Source: an uncultured Roseibium sp. (lineage in GTDB: Bacteria > Pseudomonadota > Alphaproteobacteria > Rhizobiales > Stappiaceae). From it: 64,000 bases of DNA. The position numbers and the translations under genes are program-made. Below the pieces are notes generated by a model. The model made no database searches, was not told the DNA's origin, and saw only the letters and a program-made list of their open reading frames with translations. How positions within the stretch are numbered: the stretch's first letter is position 1; every line of letters begins with the position of its first letter. The stretch covers positions 558,001 through 622,000 of the forward strand of contig NZ_CANLVF010000001.1 in NCBI RefSeq assembly GCF_947494555.1, in the 5' to 3' direction. Positions 6,939 to 17,522 of this stretch are shown here, one piece after another.

Positions 6939-8411
6939 TTACAAAGGCTTATGCATCGTCATTCCATTTGCACCGTAAAGTCTTGTGTAGAATTCAATTG
7001 CATATCTATCAGTCATGCCGGCTATGAAGTCACAAGCAGTTCGGTACCGATTTAGCTCATCGCCACCGCAATAAGTCTCTCTGAAGTCATCCGGCAGTAA
7101 CCTTTCACCACCATCCTTTATAATTGCTTCGAATATCTTTTTTACGATGTCTCGCCCTCTATACTCTACAACTTGTAGTGCGGGAGCGCGAATTATAGTT
7201 TCAAATGTTATGTTTTTCAGCACTTCCACTATGATAAATGTATATACGTCGAGCCGCGCTTGGTGCAATTGCGGGTATTTCTTATGCTTTTTTACTTCAA
7301 TGCCGTTGAGGGCCATTTCAACCAATTTGGAAGTAAATCTTGTCCGATAGTATCCGTTTTCAGCCAAAGTTTGCGCTGCCTGTTGCGACTGTGCAGCATA
7401 GTACATTTTCTTTGCTTCTGCGGACATCTTTCTTTTTTTAAGTAACTTGTACTCGTTTTTTCCAAATTCAAATAATTCTTCAACGAAAACGTAGTGCAGT
7501 ATTTCTTGAACGTCGCTTGTGTTAACTTTCATGTTTGGGTGGTCTGGATACTGTTTCTTCAGTCTTTTGTTGATTGTTTTGACAACGTTCTCATAGATAT
7601 TTGATGGAAGTACAAATAGGTCCAAAGGTTTCTTGAATCCGCTTTTGAATACATCTTCGAGGTCATACGTCGAATATGCAATATCATCTGCAATATCCAT
7701 AATGCTGCATTCAATTGTTTTAAACTTCCCTCTGAAATATTTTCCTAGTACGGCTCTCTTTATTTCTTTGACGAGTTCGAAGTCGCCTCTGTAGTACCCC
7801 TTTACTACTTCTTCTTTGTTCTCTCTGTCTCGGCTTCGTTCTGGAATAGGGTTGTCATATTTCAACACAGAGGCGAGTGATCTGTAGGTAAGCCCAAGAC
7901 CACGCCGCTGATCAGAGCCATCTTGGTCGAATACTATGTACTCGCTGGTTGCTGGCAGAGCATTTTCTTTCTTTTCAAGCCGAGAGAGTATTCTAAGTGT
8001 CTGTGCATTCCCTTCAAATCCACCATGGTCGCGCATGCATTCATCCAACGCTTCCTCGCCGTTGTGACCAAATGGAGGGTGTCCTAAATCGTGTGCTAGG
8101 CCGGCAAATTCAACTAAATCAGGTTCAATTTTTTTGTTTTTGTTTTTAAAGAGTTTATGAGTTTCATTTAGCTTAATGGCAATTGATTTGGCAATTTGTG
8201 CAACTTCTAAAGAGTGCGTAAGTCGATTTCTGAAAAAATCGCTTTCGACTCCAGGAAATACCTGAGTTTTACCTTGAAGTCGCCTGAAAGAAGCAGAATG
8301 TAACAACCTAGCATAATCTCTACGCCAAGCGCTACGATAGGGTTCCGTACTGGCAATTTTACTTGCGACGGCGTGGCGCTTAGAATCTGTCTTGCGATAG
8401 AGACCCGGCAT
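6939..8411 (-). CDS. dgt: dGTPase-family HD triphosphohydrolase, AT-rich, possible antiphage effector
   Basis: A 490-residue HD-domain dNTP triphosphohydrolase that would convert dGTP to deoxyguanosine and triphosphate. Seen: the start helix RRDYARLLHSASFRRLQGKT, the metal ligands in RLTHSLEV and GLAHDLGHPPFGHNG, and the downstream Asp in MDIADDIAYSTYDLED. It belongs to the longer, divergent dGTPase branch rather than the usual ~400-residue alphaproteobacterial one. Base and codon usage (many AAA, TTT, ATA codons) are strikingly AT-rich compared with the flanks, a sign of recent transfer. A small gene is 15 bases upstream in the same direction. Established work shows some dGTPases restrict phages by depleting dGTP; that role here is inference. 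Confidence 0.9.
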   Translation of the reverse strand: MPGLYRKTDSKRHAVASKIASTEPYRSAWRRDYARLLHSASFRRLQGKTQVFPGVESDFFRNRLTHSLEVAQIAKSIAIKLNETHKLFKNKNKKIEPDLVEFAGLAHDLGHPPFGHNGEEALDECMRDHGGFEGNAQTLRILSRLEKKENALPATSEYIVFDQDGSDQRRGLGLTYRSLASVLKYDNPIPERSRDRENKEEVVKGYYRGDFELVKEIKRAVLGKYFRGKFKTIECSIMDIADDIAYSTYDLEDVFKSGFKKPLDLFVLPSNIYENVVKTINKRLKKQYPDHPNMKVNTSDVQEILHYVFVEELFEFGKNEYKLLKKRKMSAEAKKMYYAAQSQQAAQTLAENGYYRTRFTSKLVEMALNGIEVKKHKKYPQLHQARLDVYTFIIVEVLKNITFETIIRAPALQVVEYRGRDIVKKIFEAIIKDGGERLLPDDFRETYCGGDELNRYRTACDFIAGMTDRYAIEFYTRLYGANGMTMHKPL

Positions 8412-8426
8412 TGGGTTATTTTGCCC

Positions 8427-8621
8427 TTACTTTTTTGCGTTTGCGAACTTTCCCGTAGCTATAGATCTTCTAATCGATATCCATTTGTCGTTCGTTGTAT
8501 TTTCAGCTGCATGCTGCAGTGATTGAATATCTCGGCGCACCGTCTGATAAAGCCCACTGTCACGGTTTTCGCTACCCTTGATTGAAGGTGCTGCCTGCTT
8601 TTTAACGTTGCGATCTTTCAT
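8427..8621 (-). CDS. Small basic protein, partner gene of the dGTPase
   Basis: A 64-residue lysine/arginine-rich soluble peptide of unknown family (starts MKDRNVKKQAAP, ends KFANAKK). ATG at 8621 has a good GGGGAGA Shine-Dalgarno 7 bases away; an in-frame TTG start at 8636 would include that SD in the coding sequence. The stop is 15 bases before the dGTPase start, so they form an operon. It could be a regulator or inhibitor of the enzyme, or an unrelated passenger. Confidence 0.55.
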   Translation of the reverse strand: MKDRNVKKQAAPSIKGSENRDSGLYQTVRRDIQSLQHAAENTTNDKWISIRRSIATGKFANAKK

Positions 8622-8675
8622 GTCAGATCTCCCCAAGACACTTGTTCACACTAAAGCGAGTCAGTTTTGTTTGGT

Positions 8676-8704
8676 ATCATATTCACTCTTTGTCGTCGGA
8701 ATAA
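8676..8704 (-). promoter_or_regulatory. Weak candidate promoter for the dGTPase operon
   Basis: On the minus strand a TATGAT box (8676-8681) lies 55 bases upstream of the small gene's ATG, with TTATTC 17 bases before it as a poor -35. The surrounding 140 bases are AT-rich and carry no gene. Confidence 0.25.
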
Positions 8705-8776
8705 GTTGATTTCGAGTGAAAAAAATAGATGCCCTTGTATTGTACACAGCCAAAATGGGGCCTCTGTACCGATTAA

Positions 8777-11800
<3,024 letters not shown>

Positions 11801-12131
11801 GGGGGCAATATGGTCCTGTTCCGCGCGCGAGGAAAGGGGGATCGGACCAGTTCCGGAGGCTTTTCAGGACTTCCTGTCAGTCTCCTGACATAAGGGTGTC
11901 AGGAGAGAGCGAATTCCGCCTGTCTTATGGCGTCTCGTTTGGCGCGAAGACCGCGTGCCAAAGGTCATTTCGGGGAACTAGATGTGGGTAGGTGCCCGTA
12001 ACGGCACTTCTTTAGGTTGCTAATGCGCGCATTGGCCCGTTAGGCTTGGAAAGTCGGTGATTCCGCTCCTGCGGGCCCGGCCCGTCGGGGGATACAAGTT
12101 GGCTGGATTCGCTGGAGCGCGGGGGGCGTTT
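11801..12131. other. 331-bp intergenic region upstream of uvrB
   Basis: A divergent intergenic stretch holding the promoter of uvrB on the minus strand and that of the lipoprotein gene on the plus strand. Its clearest structure is the dyad at 11881. I see no alphaproteobacterial LexA box (GTTC-N7-GTTC) with both halves intact. Confidence 0.5.
11881..11906. promoter_or_regulatory. 10-bp-arm inverted repeat upstream of uvrB
   Basis: TCTCCTGACA and TGTCAGGAGA are exact reverse complements separated by TAAGGG; a further CTGTCAG half-site precedes it. It lies ~80 bases upstream of the uvrB start and could be an operator or a transcript hairpin. Confidence 0.5.
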
Positions 12132-13085
12132 TTGGGTGAGCGTGCGGCGCTTGCAGCGCTTTTTTTGCCGCTGTTGTCCTTTGTCGCCGGTTGTTCTGGC
12201 ATTCCGGTCGAAACACTCACGACCTATGCCGATGCATTCACGCAGGCCCGGGATGCCGGCGATCTGCTTCTGGACGAGATATCGCCAATCGTGTCGGGCA
12301 GAACGACGTCCTCCGGCAACGCCAAGTGTGGCACGTCGCGCCTGGGGTATCCGCAGTGCTTCGATCCAAGTGTCGCACGAAGTGGAAATGGGACCCGTAT
12401 CAACGAGGACCCGGCGATCGTGGCCCGTCGCGATGCCTTGTCTGTCGTTTCGATCTATAACGGTATGCTGGTTGATATTGCCGAGGGCAAGAACACAGCC
12501 GCCTTCAACAATCGGGTTGACGAACTCACGACGCTCGCCAATTCCGTGTCTGCTATCGGCGTTGTGCCAAGCGGTGGGCTGTCCGCGCTGGTACCGCCGA
12601 GTGCGACATATGCCAGAGACATCGCCCAGAGGTTTGGGCAGGCGCGGGCCAATGCCGCAGTTCGACAGTCAATCCTGCAAAGCAAGGGCGATATTCAGGA
12701 GCTTTTGCAGGCACTTGGTGACGACACCAGCCAGATCTACACCATTTTCCTGCGAGCCCGTGAAATCGATCTCGTGAACATCAGGGCAGAGCGGCGTATC
12801 GCAGAACTTTCCGGCAACACGCAGGCGGTCGGGCTCGCGAACAAGAAGTTCAGCGCGACCTCAAGAAGCATCGCTGAATTTCATGAAAGCCTGACAGCCT
12901 ATGTCGAATTGCTTGAACAGACCTCCACAGCGCTCGACGTGCTCGTGGCGGCGGCCGAAACACCGCAGGTGACAGTTGCCAACCTGACAAAGGTGGCCGT
13001 TGAAGCCGAGGAAGTTCGCCGCCGGTCGGACGAGTTCTGGGTGGCAATCCGGAAGGTCCGTCTTACCGCGATGGGCAGTCGCTAA
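12132..13085 (+). CDS. Putative lipoprotein of unknown function
   Basis: Product of 317 residues with a signal peptide and a lipobox-like LSFVAGC, so probably acylated at Cys20 or so. The mature part is alpha-helical, Ala/Glu-rich, with two early cysteines (NAKCGTS, PQCFDP). I do not recognise the domain. TTG at 12132 is preferred because it gives a compact signal peptide and follows a G-rich SD (GGGGGG); a GTG at 12057 would give an implausible 45-residue pre-sequence. It is followed after 153 bases by the peptidoglycan hydrolase gene in the same direction. Confidence 0.65.
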   Translation: MGERAALAALFLPLLSFVAGCSGIPVETLTTYADAFTQARDAGDLLLDEISPIVSGRTTSSGNAKCGTSRLGYPQCFDPSVARSGNGTRINEDPAIVARRDALSVVSIYNGMLVDIAEGKNTAAFNNRVDELTTLANSVSAIGVVPSGGLSALVPPSATYARDIAQRFGQARANAAVRQSILQSKGDIQELLQALGDDTSQIYTIFLRAREIDLVNIRAERRIAELSGNTQAVGLANKKFSATSRSIAEFHESLTAYVELLEQTSTALDVLVAAAETPQVTVANLTKVAVEAEEVRRRSDEFWVAIRKVRLTAMGSR

Positions 13086-13238
13086 ACGGCGCCCTTTTGT
13101 CGATAGGCCAGACGCAATTCGCAGCTTTTGAATTTTCAAACACTTGTATTGCTTGCGCCACTTCGCGTTTACTTTAGGTCAGCTCCGGGAGAGACGTCTC
13201 AAAGTGTCCGCCCGAGGCGTTTTTCAGAGGGGGTTGCC

Positions 13239-14831
13239 ATGGATTCACCAGAAGAAGTGCTTGCAAAACTCAATAATGAATTGTCGGCGGCCAATCTGAT
13301 TGATCTGATTGATCAGGCGCAGTCAATTGAAGAAGTTGTCGCGATACAGAAGTTTGCCAATGAACTGCTCGGAAAGCGGCTGCTTGAGAGTGTGGCGGGA
13401 TTTCGGGCCGGAACGCGCCGCTTTTTGAACGTGACCGAGAACATTCTCAAGTCGATCGACGATCTGGACACGAGTTTTTTTAAAATCACTGCGGACAGGG
13501 ATCCTGACGCGGCACCGGCGCTGGCCGCTCTCAACAACCGGCTTTCCGAAGCGCTGCGCCTGTTCCACGACGACGAGGGTCTGCGCAAAACCCATAACTC
13601 GGAAGAGCAGGCCGAGGACCTGGAGGACGACGAAAAGAAACTGGCGCCGGTGATCGATCCGGTATCCATTCCCGACGACATTGTGCCGGACAAGATCCTG
13701 GTTGCACCAAAGACCTCGACCAGCCGGGAATTTGCCGAAATCGCGGATGAATATGTCAGGTTCTTCGTCTCGGCGGGCTACAAGAACGACCGCGAGGCCC
13801 TCATCAAGAAGTTTGCGCTTAAGGCCGTTGGCAACCAGTCGCGCTATGAAGCCGTGGGCACGCCGCTCGGCATTCCGTGGTGGTTCATCGCCGGGATCCA
13901 CCTTCTGGAATCGACTTATAATTTTTCGACGCACCTCCACAACGGCGATCCACTGAAAAAGCGGACGTTTCGTGTTCCTTCGGGCAAGCCGAAGAAATGG
14001 AACCCGCCGAATTCCTGGGAAGCAAGTGCGCAGGATGCCTTGCGCCACCAGAAACTCGCCGGGTTGAAGGATTGGTCCTTACCCAGGGCACTCTGGCGCT
14101 GGGAGCGCTACAACGGTTGGGGATACCGGAAAAAACGCTTGCCGACACCCTATCTGTGGAGCTTTTCGTCGATCTACGACAAAGGCAAATACGTCGGAGA
14201 CGGTGTTTTCAGCAAGACGGCTGTCTCCAAGCAGTGCGGGTGTGCGACCTTTCTGAAATTCCTGCATGAAAACGGCCATGTCGACCTGAAGCTGGACCTC
14301 ACCAGCGAGGACGAGCAAAACCAGCCTGACTCCGATGCGGATGTCAGTGCCGTCGTCGACAATAATCAGCCGAACATTGATGACAACGTCCCGCCGGAAC
14401 ATCTTTTTCAGGCTTTCTTTGACGAAAACCTTCCCGATATCAGGCATTTCAAGTGGCACGAATTTCTGATCAAGGGCGGTTCGCATTCAAGCAATGGTCT
14501 GAATACGGATCCACCCGAGCATCTGTGGGAGAATGTGTTGCCGCTGGCCCGGGCCCTGGATGAATTCAGAGACCAGATTGGTCTGCCGGTCGTCCTCACC
14601 AGCGTATATCGAAGCCCGGCCTATAACGCCAAGATCGGAGGGGCGACGCGCAGTCAGCACATGGCGTTTACCGCGGCCGACTTCAAAGTTGCCGGCGGCG
14701 GTGCAGGCGGAACGTCCGATTGGGCAAGCCGTATGAAGGCGATACGTGCATCCGGTCTGTTTGAAGGCGGGATCGGTGTCTACAACACATTTGTGCATGT
14801 CGACGTGCGCGGCACCCGGGCCAACTGGTAA
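13239..14831 (+). CDS. Bidomain peptidoglycan hydrolase (lysozyme-like + M15 peptidase)
   Basis: A 530-residue protein with three parts. Residues ~1-150 are helical, acidic and unrecognised. Residues ~160-350 match a lysozyme-like domain seen in phage-type muramidases: GIPWWFIAGIHLLEST with the catalytic Glu, the HLHNGDPL block and LWRWERYNGWGYR. Residues ~405-530 are a peptidase M15A/Hedgehog-type zinc D,D-carboxypeptidase: LTSVYRSPAYN, SQHMAFTAADF with His/Asp ligands, and the final HVDVRG. No signal peptide is seen, so export is by an unusual route or it is a prophage/T6SS-like effector. ATG at 13239 is preceded by GAGGGGG; an upstream GTG/TTG frame to 13128 is less likely. Confidence 0.8.
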   Translation: MDSPEEVLAKLNNELSAANLIDLIDQAQSIEEVVAIQKFANELLGKRLLESVAGFRAGTRRFLNVTENILKSIDDLDTSFFKITADRDPDAAPALAALNNRLSEALRLFHDDEGLRKTHNSEEQAEDLEDDEKKLAPVIDPVSIPDDIVPDKILVAPKTSTSREFAEIADEYVRFFVSAGYKNDREALIKKFALKAVGNQSRYEAVGTPLGIPWWFIAGIHLLESTYNFSTHLHNGDPLKKRTFRVPSGKPKKWNPPNSWEASAQDALRHQKLAGLKDWSLPRALWRWERYNGWGYRKKRLPTPYLWSFSSIYDKGKYVGDGVFSKTAVSKQCGCATFLKFLHENGHVDLKLDLTSEDEQNQPDSDADVSAVVDNNQPNIDDNVPPEHLFQAFFDENLPDIRHFKWHEFLIKGGSHSSNGLNTDPPEHLWENVLPLARALDEFRDQIGLPVVLTSVYRSPAYNAKIGGATRSQHMAFTAADFKVAGGGAGGTSDWASRMKAIRASGLFEGGIGVYNTFVHVDVRGTRANW

Positions 14832-14877
14832 ACCGGAACGATGTTATTTGCCGGGATAGTATGACCCCGTTCTCGCC

Positions 14878-16410
14878 TTAAGCCGACCGTTGGCCCTGCT
14901 GGCGTCTGTCGGCAACCACGGTTGGTTGCTGCCGTCTATAGAGATCCTCGATGCAGACCGCCATGTTGCGTCCGTTTTCCTTGGCGCAGTAAAGCGCCTG
15001 GTCGGCGAGAGCAAGCAGGTGTGAGGCCGTGTCGGCGTGTTTTGGCGCGGTTGCCCAGCCTATGCTGACGCCAATCTGCGCGAGGCCGCCTGAGACAGGA
15101 ATGGGCTGTGCAATTGCCTCGATCAGCATGTCGCATAGCCAGCGCATGCGGTTCTCATCAACAGGGCCGGTCAGGAGCGCCATGAACTCGTCGCCGCCGG
15201 TTCTGGCAATCAGGGCGTGCTTTGACAAAACGGTACGCAGGCGATGGGCTGCCTGTCGGATCACCATGTCACCGGCCTCGTGCCCGAACGTGTCGTTGAC
15301 CGCCTTGAAGCGATCGAGATCGATCGCCATGACGGCGCAGGGAGTGGTGTGGCACTGGGCGATGGCTCGCTCGAAGGCATTGTGAAAGTGCGGACGGTTG
15401 GCGAGCCCCGTCATCAGGTCATGGGTTGCCATGCGCCGGTTAAGGGACTCGCTGTCCTCCAGTGCCCGCGATTTCTGTGCCAGCTTACGCGCGAAAAACA
15501 CGCCAATCGCGACAAACACCAGCACGAGCACGGCTGCAATGGGTCCGATGGCGTTACGGATCTTGCTGCCAGGCGCTTCGCTCGTCCACTCAAAATATCC
15601 GATCGGCTTGTGGCCGTGGACCGCGACGGGAACGCTTGCAGCGTGATGGTCCTCGCCCGCGACATAGATGAAATCCTGCAAGAGCAAGGTCTCGCCGATT
15701 TCGGACAGAAAAGCTTCTTCGATCAGGGCAACGGACACGATGACACCCGGAGGTCCGTCCGGCAGCGACAGATCATCGGATTCAGGCACAATGGCCATGG
15801 CGCTGACGAGAGCCGGTTTTCCGGCGACGTCGCGGACATCGGTCGCGTAGATCGGGGCGAGTTCGCCTTTTTCGACGTATTTGACCTTGTAACCTTCCGC
15901 GGCCGGGCGGCGCACGGCCTGGTAGCCGATCCTGGCCTTGGCGACGAGGTCACGGGTTGCATCGAGGATCTCCTGGCCAGCAGCGGGCGGAACAATCTCG
16001 TCTTCAGCGGCAACCAAGATGGCCTTGTTGTGACCGTCCACGATCAACGTCCAGTCATGATGGAAGTCGAGCCACATCTGCCGGGCGATTTCATGGGCAA
16101 ATGCATCGTCGATCCGGTCGTCAATCTGCACTTCACGCGCTGTCTTGTCGTTGACCGCGATGAAGGTCTGATGCCGCGCTTCCAGCTCGAGACTGTGCTC
16201 CAGAGCCTCGGTAACCAGGGCGCGCTCGTGACGCAAGGCAAGCTGATCTGCGCGGTGTGTGGTGCTGATGAAGAGATAGACCATGGCAAAGACGCCGCCG
16301 GCCAGAAGCATTGAAATCGATGCGTATGCGAGGTGACGCAGGCGAACCTTTTGCACCGTCTCCTCACCCTGCTTCATCGATGTATTCCTGGTTTGCCTGT
16401 CCCGTTTCAC
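14878..16410 (-). CDS. Membrane diguanylate cyclase (CHASE4-like sensor + GGDEF)
   Basis: Makes c-di-GMP from two GTP. A first transmembrane helix at about residues 28-50, a ~230-residue periplasmic CHASE4-like sensor, a second helix near 290-310 and a cytosolic GGDEF domain with DLDRFKAVNDTFGHEAGD and RTGGDEFMALL; the GGDEF signature is intact and no RxxD inhibitory site precedes it. No EAL domain is present. A GTG start at 16410 is supported by AAGGAG 7 bases upstream. The gene is convergent with the M15 peptidase gene; the signal it senses is unknown. Confidence 0.9.
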   Translation of the reverse strand: MKRDRQTRNTSMKQGEETVQKVRLRHLAYASISMLLAGGVFAMVYLFISTTHRADQLALRHERALVTEALEHSLELEARHQTFIAVNDKTAREVQIDDRIDDAFAHEIARQMWLDFHHDWTLIVDGHNKAILVAAEDEIVPPAAGQEILDATRDLVAKARIGYQAVRRPAAEGYKVKYVEKGELAPIYATDVRDVAGKPALVSAMAIVPESDDLSLPDGPPGVIVSVALIEEAFLSEIGETLLLQDFIYVAGEDHHAASVPVAVHGHKPIGYFEWTSEAPGSKIRNAIGPIAAVLVLVFVAIGVFFARKLAQKSRALEDSESLNRRMATHDLMTGLANRPHFHNAFERAIAQCHTTPCAVMAIDLDRFKAVNDTFGHEAGDMVIRQAAHRLRTVLSKHALIARTGGDEFMALLTGPVDENRMRWLCDMLIEAIAQPIPVSGGLAQIGVSIGWATAPKHADTASHLLALADQALYCAKENGRNMAVCIEDLYRRQQPTVVADRRQQGQRSA

Positions 16411-16522
16411 GCCCCGGCTCCTTGTTCACAGAAGTCCCTTACCCTGGAGAGTGATGACATGCCGACGGTGAAAACGAGGTTTGCAACTGGCGTGAATGGC
16501 CGTGTTTTGCGAGTCTGGGTTA

Positions 16523-16543
16523 ATGCGCGGTTAGGCCGCGCAT
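16523..16543. repeat. 8-bp-arm hairpin in leader region
   Basis: ATGCGCGG and CCGCGCAT pair around TTAGG, 125 bases ahead of the Tat-signal gene at 16668. It could be part of a 5' leader; no T-tract follows directly. The rest of 16411-16667 shows no further structure. Confidence 0.4.
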
Positions 16544-16667
16544 GCAAGTTTTAGGAAGACCGTGAGACCTTTTTTCAGAAGTTGCTGCGGCGAAGCTGCG
16601 AGGAGGTTTTACAAGCTCCTTGCCGCGCGGATAAGGTTGGCCTGTTCCTGTCGAAGCGAAGGAGACA

Positions 16668-17513
16668 ATGATGGAACTCGACCGAAGACGTCTGATGAGC
16701 CTTGCAGCTGCCGGCAGTTTGGGAATGATGCTGCCCGGACCTTCGGCAAACGCGGCAGCCACCTCTTCGACGGGTTTTATTCAGCACTTCTCAAACCAGG
16801 GTGTGCAAGTCCTCGACCCGCTCCCCTTGATAACAGGCGTTGGGTTTAATGGAGGGCTCAGATATGACGACACGCGACCGTCCTATCCCGACGCTTCCTC
16901 CATGTGCGTTCAGCCGGCCTGCCGCATTGAGGACGGCGGAAAGTCATCGGAGCCCGGCGTCCTCGCGCTGTTTCACATCATGGTTCTCAATTTGCCGGGC
17001 GGGGCGGGACCGGGAGACGCGCTCGGCCAGCTCCTCGGCTATCTCATGGATAGTGTGAAAATCGACCCGGATAAGCTGGTGTTCGTATCCACGCAGGTGT
17101 TCGATCCGTATTTCAATGCGGAGCCGCTTCTTCAAAAGGGTCGGTTTGTAAAAAGGGATCTTTCCGAGGCCCAGGCGGCTGGTGACGGGTCAGGCTTTTT
17201 CGCGCCTGCGGGCCATCCTGATACGAAGGGCTTTGCGACCGTCAGCATTCATTACCCGATCGGAGCGGGGACAACAGGCGAGCTGTCCTATCCGCTCCCC
17301 GGTTACCTGGAGATCGGTGAGATCAGTCTGGCTGAACCGTCGTCAGGTGGAGGCGTCGGTGGTGGCCTCGGTCTGGAACGGCTTGCCATGGCTATGGGCG
17401 CGGCGGCACCGACTTTTTCGGAAAGTCGCGTGACACTCTTCGAAAAGGTTGGCCAGGAAGCATCGAAAACCGGTGCTGAGTTTCCGATCGGTCTCGAGGC
17501 ATTTGCCGAATAG
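16668..17513 (+). CDS. Tat-signal protein related to the alanyl-tRNA synthetase catalytic core
   Basis: A 281-residue protein. The first ~30 residues look like a Tat signal (DRRRLMSLAAAGS, cleavage after ANA). The rest resembles the class II AlaRS aminoacylation core: CVQPACRIEDGGKSS then ALFHIMVLNL at the motif-2 region, IDPDKLVFVST, a PGYLEIGEISL strand and motif 3 GGGLGLERLAMAMG. At the motif-2 position where AlaRS has an Arg-His pair before the FFEM strand this protein has EPGVLALF, so the ATP-binding Arg may be lost. No editing or tRNA-binding C-terminal part is present. SD GGAG is 5-6 bases before ATG. It is convergent with betC. The homology is by eye, hence the moderate confidence. 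Confidence 0.55.
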   Translation: MMELDRRRLMSLAAAGSLGMMLPGPSANAAATSSTGFIQHFSNQGVQVLDPLPLITGVGFNGGLRYDDTRPSYPDASSMCVQPACRIEDGGKSSEPGVLALFHIMVLNLPGGAGPGDALGQLLGYLMDSVKIDPDKLVFVSTQVFDPYFNAEPLLQKGRFVKRDLSEAQAAGDGSGFFAPAGHPDTKGFATVSIHYPIGAGTTGELSYPLPGYLEIGEISLAEPSSGGGVGGGLGLERLAMAMGAAAPTFSESRVTLFEKVGQEASKTGAEFPIGLEAFAE

Positions 17514-17522
17514 GCGAATACG

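Noticed and set aside
11801-12056. LexA/SOS box upstream of uvrB
   Set aside because: I looked for GTTC-N7-GTTC and its reverse; only single half-sites are present.
15244-16314. 356-residue open frame opposite the GGDEF gene
   Set aside because: No domain or SD; the opposite strand has clear CHASE4/GGDEF motifs.
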